In this document: positions 1 through 7,752 of the stretch, piece by piece
Layout of the letters: every line of letters begins with the position of its first letter
Numbering within the stretch: the first letter of the stretch is position 1
Assembly (NCBI GenBank): GCA_016868205.1
Contig: VGHR01000016.1
Span: forward strand, 1-41,026
Source: Betaproteobacteria bacterium
GTDB taxonomy: Bacteria > Pseudomonadota > Gammaproteobacteria > Burkholderiales > Burkholderiaceae_C
Direction of reading: 5' to 3'
DNA length: 41,026 nucleotides
Program-made: the position numbers and the translations under genes
The notes under the pieces: model-generated
What the model saw: only the letters and a program-made list of their open reading frames with translations
Told to the model about the DNA's origin: nothing
Database searches by the model: none

Positions 1-68
1 GCGTACAGATGGTGCGCGATGTGCTGCGCAGCCTGGGCCAGCCTGCGCAGCGCTCTCTTAGCGCCTGA
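1..68 (+). CDS. C-terminal tail of an unidentified protein (5' end outside window)
   Basis: The third forward frame is open from the window edge to a TGA at 66-68 and reads VQMVRDVLRSLGQPAQRSLS plus a final Ala, which has the composition of an ordinary amphipathic C-terminal helix. Only about 21 residues are visible, so the product cannot be identified. Neighbourhood memory (mfd is sometimes near serB in betaproteobacteria) makes transcription-repair coupling factor a guess, no more. Confidence 0.35.
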   Translation, partial: VQMVRDVLRSLGQPAQRSLSA

Positions 69-264
69 GCCATCGCCTGCAGACTGAGCCGGCCCGCCCT
101 GGACCGGCCCTGATCGCCCCCGCTCGCCTGCCCTGAACCGGCGCGTTCCCAAGGAGCGCCGGACCCGAACCGCAGCCCCGCCGCGCCAGCGCCCCGGTGC
201 GATCAAACCCTGTCCCTGCGGCCCGAGCCTCACGCTCAGGGGCTGTGGCACGCCCACCGCCCCT

Positions 265-282
265 ATTGTCAAAAATTGTCAA
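265..282 (+). repeat. Direct repeat ATTGTCAA x2, 10-bp period
   Basis: ATTGTCAA occurs at 265-272 and again at 275-282, exactly one helical turn apart, so both copies face the same side of the DNA. The TTGTCA core also resembles a sigma-70 -35 hexamer. It shares TGTCA with the inverted repeat downstream at 314-341, which suggests a common binding protein. Confidence 0.5.
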
Positions 283-313
283 TAACATTGTATTTATTTG
301 TACATTTTTTTCT

Positions 314-341
314 AAATGTCAATATACTTTTAGTGACATTT
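314..341 (+). promoter_or_regulatory. Inverted repeat operator around a -10 box
   Basis: AAATGTCA (314-321) and TGACATTT (334-341) are perfect 8-base inverted arms with centres 20 bp apart, about two helical turns. Between them lies TATACT (323-328), a near-consensus -10 hexamer. A possible -35, TTGTAC, is at 298-303, but its spacing of 19 is long. A dimeric repressor bound here would block the -10. The regulator is unknown. The transcript would start around 335 and leave a leader of about 60 bases before the ATG at 395. Confidence 0.45.
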
Positions 342-394
342 CTCCCTCCGCCGGGTCGATCAATGTTTTTCAAATTTTTGAGACAGGAGTCATC

Positions 395-2254
395 ATGCAC
401 CCGCTGCCTACCCCGTACCTCCTGCCCGGCTTGCTGGGACTGGCCTTGCTGTCCGCCTGCGGCGGCGGTGGAGGCGGCGCGAACCCTGCCGCCGGATCAA
501 ACGCCGGCTCGGGGGGCCAACACATCCTGGTGGGACAGGTGATTGATGGCTACCTGGAAGGCGCAACCGTGTGCCTTGACCTTGACCATAGTGGTACCTG
601 TGATGCTGGCGAGCCCTCGACCAGCACCGGACCTGACGGGCGTTATGCACTGCCGATGGCTGGCACGATACCCAAAGATGCCCACTTGCTTGTGGAAGTC
701 TCGCCAACGGCCCGAGACTCCGACCATGGTGGGTTGACACTGGCCGAGGCCGGTTACCAGGGCTATACCCTGGCAGCCCACATTGAGCGGCCAACGCACA
801 TCACGCCGCTGAGCACCATGGTGGTGGGCAAGCTCAAGTCGGGATCGGTCCGCACCCTGGCTCAGGCCGAAGAAGCCACGATTCGGGAACTCGGGCTGCC
901 CGCCGGCACAGACCTCGGTCAAAACCCGATCGATCACCCTCAACTGAGGGCCAAGGCCAGGCGGATCGCCAGGCAATTGCAGGGCGATGCCCACCTGACT
1001 GCGACCGAACGCTGGATACGGGTCTCCGGTCGTCTGAGCGACCACGCCAACTTCGCCCCGCTGTTTGGCGATGTGCGCCACAGCAGCAGCCTGCCCCCTG
1101 CGGCGGCTGCCCAGCTTGCGATGGCAGGCACACCGGCCCAGGGCCAGTTACTGACTTACACCATGCCCCGCACCCGTGACGGCCAAGCCATGGACGCCAC
1201 CGCCCTCTTGCTCACGCCTGTGCAGAGCCCACCGGCCGGCGGCTGGCCCCTGGTGGTGCTGGCCTCGGACTCCACCAGCGTGGCAGGCGCCTGCGCCGCC
1301 AGCCTGGGCCATATGGATGCGATGTCCCTGCAATGGGTCCACCAGATCCTCGCGTACAACATGGTCGTGGTGATTGCCGATCTGGAGGGCCGGGGTCCGA
1401 ACAGTCTGGACGCGACACAAAGCCACCCGTGGCTGCACCTGCGCAGCTCTGGACGGGCCATGGTCTTGGCCGCCCTGGCGAGCCGGCAGCACTTGGGCCC
1501 GCGCCTGTCGGGGAACTGGGCGGCTTTGGGTCAAGGCCAGGCCGGCCACGCCGCCCTGGCCGCCGCGCAGTTCTCCGGCCTGGCCACCGATATGCACTAC
1601 AAGGGCGCGGTAGCGCTGGCACCGCACTCGGGCTTTATGGCTAGGTTCAACAAAGTGCTCAGCGCCGCGGGGCAGGCTCGCTATGGTCATACCTACGATG
1701 TGTACTTGGCTCTGGCGCAGATCGGCAGTGTGGTGACCGCCATGGTGCAAGGCTCGGCCGCCACCGACACGCCTCTTGATGCGGCTGCCCTGCTGCGAGC
1801 CGGCCTCCCCGATGCGCCACGCATGCCCCCGGTGTTGGGCCTGCGAGAGATCCACGACCGGACCCGCCCTCTCTGCGAGGACGCCTTACCCCGCTGGGTC
1901 AGCGAGGATGTCAAGAATTACGCTTTCCGCAATTTCGGCCCGGTCGACTACCCTGGACTGCAGCCGCAGGTCCTGGCCGAGCCGGCGGTGGCGGCCTACT
2001 TCAACGCCAACGAGCCAGGTACGGTGAAGCTGCCCGGACGCACCCTGCTGCTTCAGGGCCAATCCGACACCACCGTCCATCCGGCCTCCACCGAGATGCT
2101 GCTCGAGCGCATGCAGCGCCTGGGTAGCGAAGTCAGCCTGCTGCGTTACGGCGGGCTCAATCACCGGGACCTCGGCGCCGATCCACAAGCCAGAGCCGAT
2201 GGGCTCGGCTTTCTGGCCACGCTGCTGGCTGGACCCGTACAGCCCGGTCGATAA
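395..2254 (+). CDS. Lipoprotein with degenerate alpha/beta-hydrolase domain
   Basis: A 619-residue protein. ATG 395 is preceded by AGGAG at 385-389 and starts a typical lipoprotein signal peptide (LLGLALLSAC) followed by a Gly-rich linker. Residues of about 45-110 match the carboxypeptidase-regulatory-like module common in proteobacterial lipoproteins (GQVIDGYLEGATVCLDLD, then DAGEPSTSTGPDGRY). The C-terminal half resembles secreted lipase/prolyl-oligopeptidase-type hydrolases. An acid (Asp558, in GQSDTTVHP) and a His (His590, in GLNHRD) sit where the triad expects them. The expected GHSQGG elbow, however, reads GQGQAG (379-384), with Gly381 in place of the catalytic Ser, and the oxyanion-region HG motif reads SD (291-292). 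It is probably anchored in the outer membrane facing the periplasm or surface. Whether it is a pseudoenzyme or uses another chemistry is unknown. It lies 9 bases upstream of serB. Confidence 0.8.
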   Translation: MHPLPTPYLLPGLLGLALLSACGGGGGGANPAAGSNAGSGGQHILVGQVIDGYLEGATVCLDLDHSGTCDAGEPSTSTGPDGRYALPMAGTIPKDAHLLVEVSPTARDSDHGGLTLAEAGYQGYTLAAHIERPTHITPLSTMVVGKLKSGSVRTLAQAEEATIRELGLPAGTDLGQNPIDHPQLRAKARRIARQLQGDAHLTATERWIRVSGRLSDHANFAPLFGDVRHSSSLPPAAAAQLAMAGTPAQGQLLTYTMPRTRDGQAMDATALLLTPVQSPPAGGWPLVVLASDSTSVAGACAASLGHMDAMSLQWVHQILAYNMVVVIADLEGRGPNSLDATQSHPWLHLRSSGRAMVLAALASRQHLGPRLSGNWAALGQGQAGHAALAAAQFSGLATDMHYKGAVALAPHSGFMARFNKVLSAAGQARYGHTYDVYLALAQIGSVVTAMVQGSAATDTPLDAAALLRAGLPDAPRMPPVLGLREIHDRTRPLCEDALPRWVSEDVKNYAFRNFGPVDYPGLQPQVLAEPAVAAYFNANEPGTVKLPGRTLLLQGQSDTTVHPASTEMLLERMQRLGSEVSLLRYGGLNHRDLGADPQARADGLGFLATLLAGPVQPGR

Positions 2255-2263
2255 TCCCGACCC

Positions 2264-2989
2264 ATGACAAGCGTCGCCCCGACTCAAAACACGCCGGCCG
2301 GCCTGGTGCTCCAGGCTTCTTGGACCGCTCAGCGGCTGAGCCACTACAAGCTCATTGCCTTCGACATGGACTCCACGCTAATTAATATCGAATGCGTGGA
2401 CGAAATTGCAGGCGCCGTCGGCCGCCAATCGGAAGTGGCAGCCATCACCGAGGCAGCGATGCGCGGTGAGATTGCCGATTACAAAGAAAGCCTGCGCCAA
2501 CGCGTGGCGCTGCTGCGCGGGGTGAGCGTGGCCGACATGCAGCGGGTCTATGACGAACGGCTGGAGCTCAACCCGGGTGCCAACGAACTGATACATGCCT
2601 GCAAAGACGCCGGTCTGAAGATCTTGCTGGTCTCGGGTGGCTTCACCTTTTTCACCGACCGCATCCGCGAACGGCTGGGCATCGACTTCGCCCGATCGAA
2701 TGTGCTGGAGATCGATGAGGGCGTTCTGACGGGCCGTATGGTCGACCAGCCCTGGGGCGACATCTGCGATGGGGCTGAGAAAAGGAAGATGCTGCTGCAA
2801 ACCTGCAGCAGTATGGGCATCGCGCCCGATCAAAGCATCGCCGTAGGCGATGGTGCCAACGATCTACCGATGATGGGGGTGGCGGGACTGTCGGTGGCCT
2901 ACCATGCCAAGCCTGCCGTTCGCGCCCAGGCCACCGTAGCGATCAATGAGGGGGGGCTGGATCGACTGCTCGAGGTGCTGCTGCCCTGA
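2264..2989 (+). CDS. serB: Phosphoserine phosphatase SerB
   Basis: A 241-residue HAD-superfamily enzyme that hydrolyses O-phosphoserine to serine, the last step of serine synthesis, in the cytosol. Motif I is FDMDST, with the phospho-accepting Asp34 and Asp36. The substrate-specificity region ECVDEIA follows. Motif II is LLVSGGFTFF, and the Lys plus motif III lie in AVGDGANDLPMMG. The length fits the short betaproteobacterial SerB that lacks an ACT domain. ATG 2264 has only a weak ribosome binding site and lies 9 bases after the upstream lipoprotein stop, so it may be translated from the same message. The next genes run towards it on the other strand. Confidence 0.95.
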   Translation: MTSVAPTQNTPAGLVLQASWTAQRLSHYKLIAFDMDSTLINIECVDEIAGAVGRQSEVAAITEAAMRGEIADYKESLRQRVALLRGVSVADMQRVYDERLELNPGANELIHACKDAGLKILLVSGGFTFFTDRIRERLGIDFARSNVLEIDEGVLTGRMVDQPWGDICDGAEKRKMLLQTCSSMGIAPDQSIAVGDGANDLPMMGVAGLSVAYHAKPAVRAQATVAINEGGLDRLLEVLLP

Positions 2990-3009
2990 AGCAGCGGTAG
3001 CGCTTGAAT

Positions 3010-3026
3010 GCGCCTCAGCCAGGCGC
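3010..3026. terminator. Stem-loop between convergent genes
   Basis: GCGCCT (3010-3015) and AGGCGC (3021-3026) form a 6-bp stem with a 5-base loop just after serB and overlapping the last codons of the convergent gene. There is no T-tract on either side, so this is at best a weak or factor-dependent stop. Confidence 0.25.
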
Positions 3027-3341
3027 GCCCGGGGGATCCAACACAATCTCGAATTGAGCATCGTCCATGTAACGATGCGATCCGAGGGCCGCGTTCAGTG
3101 CCGCCGTCTCGGCCTCCTGCCAGGCTTGCAGCAGATCACGCTGGGCGTCGTCGAGGTGTTCGGGATCGGGGGCCTGGCCATGATCGGCCAACAGGCGCTG
3201 CACCTGGAGGTACACCGGCACCACCAGAGACGCATCGCCCAGGCTCAACTCCAAGGCGCTGCGAAAGCGCTGCTCGGCCCGCCGCCGCTCCACCTCGCTG
3301 GCTTCGTCGAACACTTGGAGCCGCACGCGGTAGCCGTTCAT
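3015..3341 (-). CDS. Small hypothetical protein downstream of psd
   Basis: A 108-residue acidic, probably cytosolic protein of unknown function. The chosen start is ATG 3341 (MNGYRVRLQVFDEASE). The frame stays open upstream to 3389 but would then overlap the end of psd. Residues of about 10-60 suggest a beta strand followed by helices (EVERRRAEQRFRSALEL). No signal peptide, transmembrane segment or familiar motif is visible. It begins 22 bases after the psd stop on the same strand and is probably co-transcribed with it. I do not recognise the family and assign no function. Confidence 0.7.
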   Translation of the reverse strand: MNGYRVRLQVFDEASEVERRRAEQRFRSALELSLGDASLVVPVYLQVQRLLADHGQAPDPEHLDDAQRDLLQAWQEAETAALNAALGSHRYMDDAQFEIVLDPPGAPG

Positions 3342-3363
3342 GTGCAGCACCTGCCGAACCGGC

Positions 3364-4209
3364 TCAGGCCCAGTTGGCCATGGGCTCACCCATGCGAATC
3401 GCTCCGCCCGGCCGCCAGTGCGCGTTAAACCGCAGCCCCGCAGGGGGCAATAGCAACACCACCGTCGAGCCCAGCATGAAGCGACCCATCTCCTGCCCCT
3501 GCTGCATCAGCACCGGCTGCTCACGGTAGTCCCAGGTCTGCGGGCCAGAGCGGGATCGCTCGATCACCCCATGCCAGGCCGTAGCCATGCTACCCACAAT
3601 GGTGGCCCCCACCAGCACCAATACCCAGGGTCGGCCCGCGGTCTCAAAGACACAAACCACGCGCTCATTGCGAGCAAACAGGCCCGGGACCGTGCGGGCG
3701 GTAGCCGGATTGACCGAGTACAAATCACCCGGCACATGAATCATGCGCACCAGAGTGGCCGCGCACGGCATGTGGATACGGTGGTAGTCGCGCGGGCTGA
3801 GGTAGAGCGTCGCAAAATGCCCCCCGCCCTCGAAAGCCTTCGCCAGTTGCGCGTCGCCGCCGACCAGGGCGCGTGTGGAATAGTGGTGGCCCTTGGCCTG
3901 GAAAATCTGGTCACCTTCGATCGGGCCGAACTGGCTGATGCTGCCGTCAACCGGGCAAACCAGATCGGCCTGGGCGATCGGCCGCGCACCCGGCTTGAGC
4001 GCACGGGTGAAAAACTCATTGAAGCTGGCATAGCCAGCCGGATCCTCTTGGGCCGCCTCGCTCATGTCCACCCCGTACCGATGTATGAAGCGGCGAATCC
4101 CCCATTCGGTCCAGGCCCCGCCCTGCCACCCGGCCCAGCGCCCGGCCAATCGCGTCAGGCCCTGCTTGGGCAGGACTTGTTGGAGCAGGTAGTGCGCGAA
4201 ATCAGACAC
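3364..4209 (-). CDS. psd: Phosphatidylserine decarboxylase proenzyme
   Basis: Converts phosphatidylserine to phosphatidylethanolamine at the inner membrane. The self-cleavage motif LGST is present; Ser248 (counted from the GTG start) becomes the pyruvoyl group, with cleavage at Gly247-Ser248, giving a large beta and small alpha chain. Other family landmarks are SFNEFFTRALKPGARP, CPVDGSISQFG, the IQAKGH-like IFQAKGH and SPRDYHRIHMPC. GTG 4209 (reading MSDFAHYLLQQVLPKQ) matches the usual N-terminus best; the frame also has a TTG at 4221. The protein has about 281 residues, normal for the family. Neither start has a strong ribosome binding site. The upstream 98 bases separate it from a divergent NlpC/P60 gene. 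Confidence 0.93.
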   Translation of the reverse strand: MSDFAHYLLQQVLPKQGLTRLAGRWAGWQGGAWTEWGIRRFIHRYGVDMSEAAQEDPAGYASFNEFFTRALKPGARPIAQADLVCPVDGSISQFGPIEGDQIFQAKGHHYSTRALVGGDAQLAKAFEGGGHFATLYLSPRDYHRIHMPCAATLVRMIHVPGDLYSVNPATARTVPGLFARNERVVCVFETAGRPWVLVLVGATIVGSMATAWHGVIERSRSGPQTWDYREQPVLMQQGQEMGRFMLGSTVVLLLPPAGLRFNAHWRPGGAIRMGEPMANWA

Positions 4210-4307
4210 AGAGGCAAACAAAGAGCGAAACCGTGATTTTAGTCAGCTGCGCTTTCAGGGCGGGGGCTTTCCTTGACCCTCAACAAGCGCTGCACTAAGC
4301 TTGGCGC

Positions 4308-4868
4308 ATGAGGGGCGCCGTTGTTTTTTGCTGGTGGATCTGGGTGGCCGTGCATGCCCACGCCGATGCCCTGGGCGATTTTCTGCAACAAAAGGGTTTG
4401 CTCATGCTCGCCCCGAGCCCGCTGCCCAAGGCTTCTGAGGTGGCGGTTCACGCCATGGGCTTTATGGGTGTGCCCTACCGCTGGGGCGGCAACGAAGCCG
4501 AAACAGGACTCGATTGCAGCGGCTTTGTGCGGGCGGTTTACCTGCAGGTGCTCGGGGTGAGTCTGCCACGGACCTCCGACCGGCAAGCGGCGGTGACCCA
4601 AAGCATAGAGGCTAAAGACCTGGCCCCAGGCGATCTGGTGTTCTTCAACACCTTGCGCCAGCCGTTCAGCCATGTGGGCATCTATGTCGGCCAAGGCCGT
4701 TTCGTACACGCCCCACGAACCGGAGAACGCATACGCCTTGAGAGACTGACTGCCAGCTACTGGACCGAACGCTTTGATGGCGCCCGAAGGGTGAGCGCGA
4801 TGCCCGAGGAGCCGTTGCAAGTGCTGCGCCATCGGCCAGCCAGCAGCAGCGCAGAGCCCGACCGCTAA
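4308..4868 (+). CDS. Secreted NlpC/P60 (C40) cysteine peptidase
   Basis: A 186-residue protein with an N-terminal signal peptide (MRGAVVFCWWIWVAVHAHA) and one C-terminal NlpC/P60 domain. The catalytic Cys70 is in LDCSGFVRAVY, His122 in FSHVGIYVG and the third polar residue His134 in FVHAPRTG, so the triad looks intact. The family cleaves peptide stems of peptidoglycan (D-Glu to meso-DAP type bonds), so a periplasmic role in wall turnover is likely. No SH3 or LysM targeting domain is present. The ribosome binding site before ATG 4308 is weak. It is divergent from psd, and its downstream neighbour is on the other strand. Confidence 0.88.
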   Translation: MRGAVVFCWWIWVAVHAHADALGDFLQQKGLLMLAPSPLPKASEVAVHAMGFMGVPYRWGGNEAETGLDCSGFVRAVYLQVLGVSLPRTSDRQAAVTQSIEAKDLAPGDLVFFNTLRQPFSHVGIYVGQGRFVHAPRTGERIRLERLTASYWTERFDGARRVSAMPEEPLQVLRHRPASSSAEPDR

Positions 4869-4900
4869 AGCCGACTCAGGCTTTGAGGCGGGGCCGCGGG

Positions 4901-5353
4901 CTAATTGCCCTGCTCTGCCTTCTCCAAAGTGCTCTCGACAAAAGCCCGATAAAGCTCATTGAGCTGGGGCTGGCGCTGCTGGATCTCCACCCACTCCAGG
5001 TCAAAGGGCAAACCGATCCAGGCGCCCATGCTCTTGAGGCTGTCATTGCAAGCCTTGATCGTCTTGCGGGTGCTCTCGAAAGTCTCGATTTCCTCGGGGG
5101 TCAGCGCTTCGCGCGGGGTGATGCTCAGCTCAGCCTCCAGGAGCACCAATTTGTCGTGCGCCACGCTGCGCTCGCGCCGGACCGCGTCGGGATTGCGCTG
5201 GGGCTTGGCCGCAGCAGCAGACGGTACGGCCAAGTCGGGGGCCATGCGCGAAGCCAGATCCCGGAAACCATGCTGCGTGTAGAAGTACAAAAGGATCACC
5301 AGCACCAGCAAAAAGGTCAGAAGCAAGATGACGACGATCAGCGCGGTGTCCAT
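4901..5353 (-). CDS. Membrane-anchored hypothetical protein
   Basis: A 150-residue protein. ATG 5353 follows GGAGG with 7-base spacing. Residues of about 5-26 (ALIVVILLLTFLLVLVILLY) form one strongly hydrophobic N-terminal helix, followed by an Ala/Pro-rich linker and then a charged helical region of about 80 residues (ERSVAHDKLVLLEAELS, then TPEEIETFESTRKTIKAC). This suggests a single-pass inner-membrane protein with a helical soluble domain. No catalytic motif is seen and I do not recognise the family. It is the last gene of the minus-strand group, 84 bases after the channel gene. Confidence 0.7.
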   Translation of the reverse strand: MDTALIVVILLLTFLLVLVILLYFYTQHGFRDLASRMAPDLAVPSAAAAKPQRNPDAVRRERSVAHDKLVLLEAELSITPREALTPEEIETFESTRKTIKACNDSLKSMGAWIGLPFDLEWVEIQQRQPQLNELYRAFVESTLEKAEQGN

Positions 5354-5437
5354 AGGTGGGCCTCCGAGTTTCCGAGGCTCCTATATTAGGACCTTTATCG
5401 CCAGGGTCAAAGCCCCTGGGCCCCGCAAAAACCCGGG

Positions 5438-7151
5438 CTAGAGCTTCGCACCAGCGTGCGGCTGCACTGCGGCGCCATCGGTCGCTGCGCCGGCGGTAAT
5501 TTGCTGCCAGACCCGAAGCTCGGAAGCGGTGAGGCGGTCGGCGCCCGCAGCAACCGCCTCAAACTCCTGCCGGTCGGTCAGCAGGCCCAGTTGGCGGATT
5601 TCCGCGTAGAGGATCTTGTACCGCTCCACCGCATGTTCTGAATGCGCCGCCACTTGCTGCAGCGACATGGCCGATACATCGTTGGCCAGCTGTCGTTCGC
5701 GCCGGGCCCCTTCGATCAGCACCTCGACTTCTTCAGCCGACAGATGCAAGCGCTTGGCCTCGCGGTTGATGATCTCGGCCTCTTCCTCCGAAATTTGTCC
5801 ATCGGCCAACATCTTGAAGAGCTCTTGCTTGAGCGCATCGCGCTCGTTATGCAGCTGGTCGGAAAAAGCCGACGACAAAAGAGCCGCCGGGATGGCAAAG
5901 ATACCGATGCCGATCAGGGCCAGGACGATCGTGACCGCTCGCCCAGCCGGCGTCACTGGCGAGATATCACCATAGCCCACCGAGGCCAGGGTAATCACCG
6001 CCCAATAAATGGACTGGGGGATGTTCTCGAACTTGTCGGGCTGGGCCTCGTGTTCGAACAGATAGCCCAAGCTGGCAGTAAGCACCACCAAGAGCATCAT
6101 GATGAAGGTGGCAGCGACCATCACCGGCCACTCACGCGCGATGACCTTGGCCAGGGTGGTCGTGGCCCCGGTATAACGGGTCAATTTGAGCAGCCGCAGC
6201 AAACGAAAGACCCGCAAGAATCGCAGATCGATCAGGTGATGCAGGAAGGCCCCCAGATAGAAGGGCAGGACGGCCAGGAAGTCGATCACCATGGAAGTCG
6301 ACTTGGCGTGACGGATTCGTCCGGCCACCGGCGAGGAAAATCTTGGGGTCCTCCACGCACGCGTAGGTGCGCAAACAGTACTCGGCCGTGAAGATAGCCA
6401 CGGCAATCGTGTCAAGCACAATCAACTCCAGGTGCAAAAGGTATTCGACCGCATGCACCGACTCCAGCACCACCGAACAGACAGAAATCACCACCCAGAA
6501 GGCAATGAAAGCATCAAAATACAGATGCAGCTTGCCGCCATAGCTGCTGGGGTAAAGCAGGGCATGCACATGCTGCCTGAAAGTGCGCCCCCGATTCAGC
6601 CGCCTGAACTCTTGCCAAGCCGGCACCAGCAGGCGAAACAGCTTGAGCAGCCGCAACAAACGCAGGACCCGCAGAAAACGCAGATCCAACGGCACAACGG
6701 CTTGCAGGTAAAACCGCAAAACGGCCAGCAAGTCGACAAGGGCAAAGGGGTTGCGAACGAAGGCCAGGCGCGGCCGATGAGCGCCGCGAAATTGAGGGTC
6801 TTCTGGCGCGGTGTAAAGCCGCAAAAGATATTCGAGGGTGAAGACGACCACGGAAAACACATCGAAACGGTCGAACCATACCCGGTAGGGCTCGTGAATC
6901 TGCGGCACTAGCTCGATCAGGAGCGCGAACAGGTTCAAGATGATCAGCCAGGCGATGAAGCGATCGAACTGCTGCTGATAGTTGCCGGTGATCGTGCTGT
7001 CGAAGAGCAAGGCGTAGATCTGCTTGCGCGGTCCGCCGACGGCCGACAGAGCCATTGCCTCCCGATGGGCGCGCTCGCCCACAAGCGGTGGAACCGGCGT
7101 GTCGGCCAGGTGCCGGTAGGACCGTGGGGGCTCCTCCTGCGGATCGCTCAA
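5438..7151 (-). pseudogene. Voltage-gated K+ channel, tandem voltage sensors, frameshifted
   Basis: Two overlapping frames (7151 to 6132 and 6421 to 5438) together encode one channel. Removing one base from the AAAA run at 6337-6340 joins them into a 570-residue frame. Voltage sensor 1 (residues about 62-176) ends in an S4 with R158, R161, R164, R167, K170 and R173 spaced every third residue. Voltage sensor 2 (about 211-326) has the same pattern at 310-325. A single pore follows: S5, the filter SVGYGD (encoded at 5966-5983), S6, and a cytosolic helical tail (about 150 residues, e.g. DGQISEEEAEIINREAK). There is no pore after the first sensor. The start appears to be TTG 7151, with AAGGT upstream; no good ATG exists nearby. 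The shift may be a sequencing error or a real inactivation; both halves otherwise keep strong coding character. Confidence 0.8.
6176..7004 (-). repeat. Intragenic tandem duplication of a voltage-sensor domain
   Basis: Two units of about 380 bases, roughly 7004-6624 and 6554-6176, encode paralogous S1-S4 blocks about 150 residues apart. Aligned pairs include FDRFIAW/FDAFIAF, TLEYLLRLY/TAEYCLRTY, DLLAVLRFYL/DFLAVLPFYL and LRFLRVLRLLRLLK/LRFLRVFRLLRLLK. The S4-coding DNA is also visibly alike, for example around 6640-6685 and 6190-6235. Divergence elsewhere is large, so the duplication is not recent. Confidence 0.8.
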
Positions 7152-7182
7152 AGGACCTTAATTTGTGCTTATCGCACGCTCC

Positions 7183-7752
7183 TTAAAAGTCGGCCTCGCC
7201 GACCTTTATCGGATAGCCGCCCTTGTCGCAGACTGTCAATTTGAGGGTCAGGGGCTTGTCCAGTGACTCCTCAGGACCTATCGGGCCGATGATTTGCGCA
7301 ACGGCTGATCCCGGAGGTGATGCCGAAATCTTTTCCACCATGAATTGGCCCGGTGACTTCAGATCGCCGGGGATACAGCGCTCTACAAGGCCCAGCGCAT
7401 GGCCCGAAAAAGCATTGCGCACCCCTGCCAGGGGACCGCCGCTGGCAAACAAGGCGGCAGCGCATGGGGCCCAAGGCCGAGGCTTGCCCTCGCCGCTTGG
7501 CAGCAAGGCGCACGCGGCGGGCTCAAAGTCCGCTTGGCCGCGCCGCTCCTTGAAATCAGCCATCCACTTGAGCAGAGCCTGGGCATGCGCTTTCCCGTCC
7601 TCGGTCTTGAGACCCTCGCGAAAGCTCAAGGTCCCCATTGCAGCCACTGCGATCAGGACACAGGCCAGAAAGCCCAGGAAAACAAGATCGCTGGCTGTCG
7701 GTCGCCCTGAGGCGGGCGGCGGGACTGGATCGGAACTCTCGAGTACGGACAT
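7183..7752 (-). CDS. Single-pass membrane protein of unknown function
   Basis: A 189-residue protein from ATG 7752 (MSVLESSDPVPPPASGR), preceded by AGAGAGG. The frame extends to 7815, but that part lacks a better ribosome binding site. Residues of about 22-43 (DLVFLGFLACVLIAVAAMG) form one transmembrane helix. The remaining 145 residues, probably periplasmic, contain four or more cysteines (AACALL, WAPCAAAL, ERCIPG, VCDKGG) that could form disulfides. The arrangement, a short N-terminal tail, one helix and then a soluble domain, is loosely pilin-like, but no prepilin cleavage site is evident. The family is not recognised. It lies 31 bases upstream of the channel gene and may share its transcript. 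Confidence 0.7.
   Translation of the reverse strand: MSVLESSDPVPPPASGRPTASDLVFLGFLACVLIAVAAMGTLSFREGLKTEDGKAHAQALLKWMADFKERRGQADFEPAACALLPSGEGKPRPWAPCAAALFASGGPLAGVRNAFSGHALGLVERCIPGDLKSPGQFMVEKISASPPGSAVAQIIGPIGPEESLDKPLTLKLTVCDKGGYPIKVGEADF

Larger units (their letters stand above)
69..394. other. Intergenic region: GC-rich 5' half, AT-rich regulatory 3' half
   Basis: No convincing gene lies here. Bases 69 to about 255 are GC-rich and show no start with a ribosome binding site. From about 260 to 380 the composition switches sharply to AT-rich, with repeated TTGTCA/TGTCA elements and a good -10 hexamer. This is therefore the likely promoter/operator of the lipoprotein gene at 395. A longer in-frame extension of that gene to 197 would have to translate through this AT-rich block and is not credible. 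Confidence 0.6.

Noticed and set aside
197..394. 66-codon N-terminal extension of the lipoprotein
   Set aside because: Would bury the lipoprotein signal peptide and translate the promoter region; ATG 395 has a good ribosome binding site.
6331..6345. Programmed ribosomal frameshift in the channel gene
   Set aside because: A four-T run without a stop codon, rare codon or downstream structure in the right place does not match known shift sites.
6132..6421. Two separate channel proteins from the overlapping frames
   Set aside because: Each half alone lacks essential parts of the second sensor, and the residues lost from one frame appear exactly in the other.
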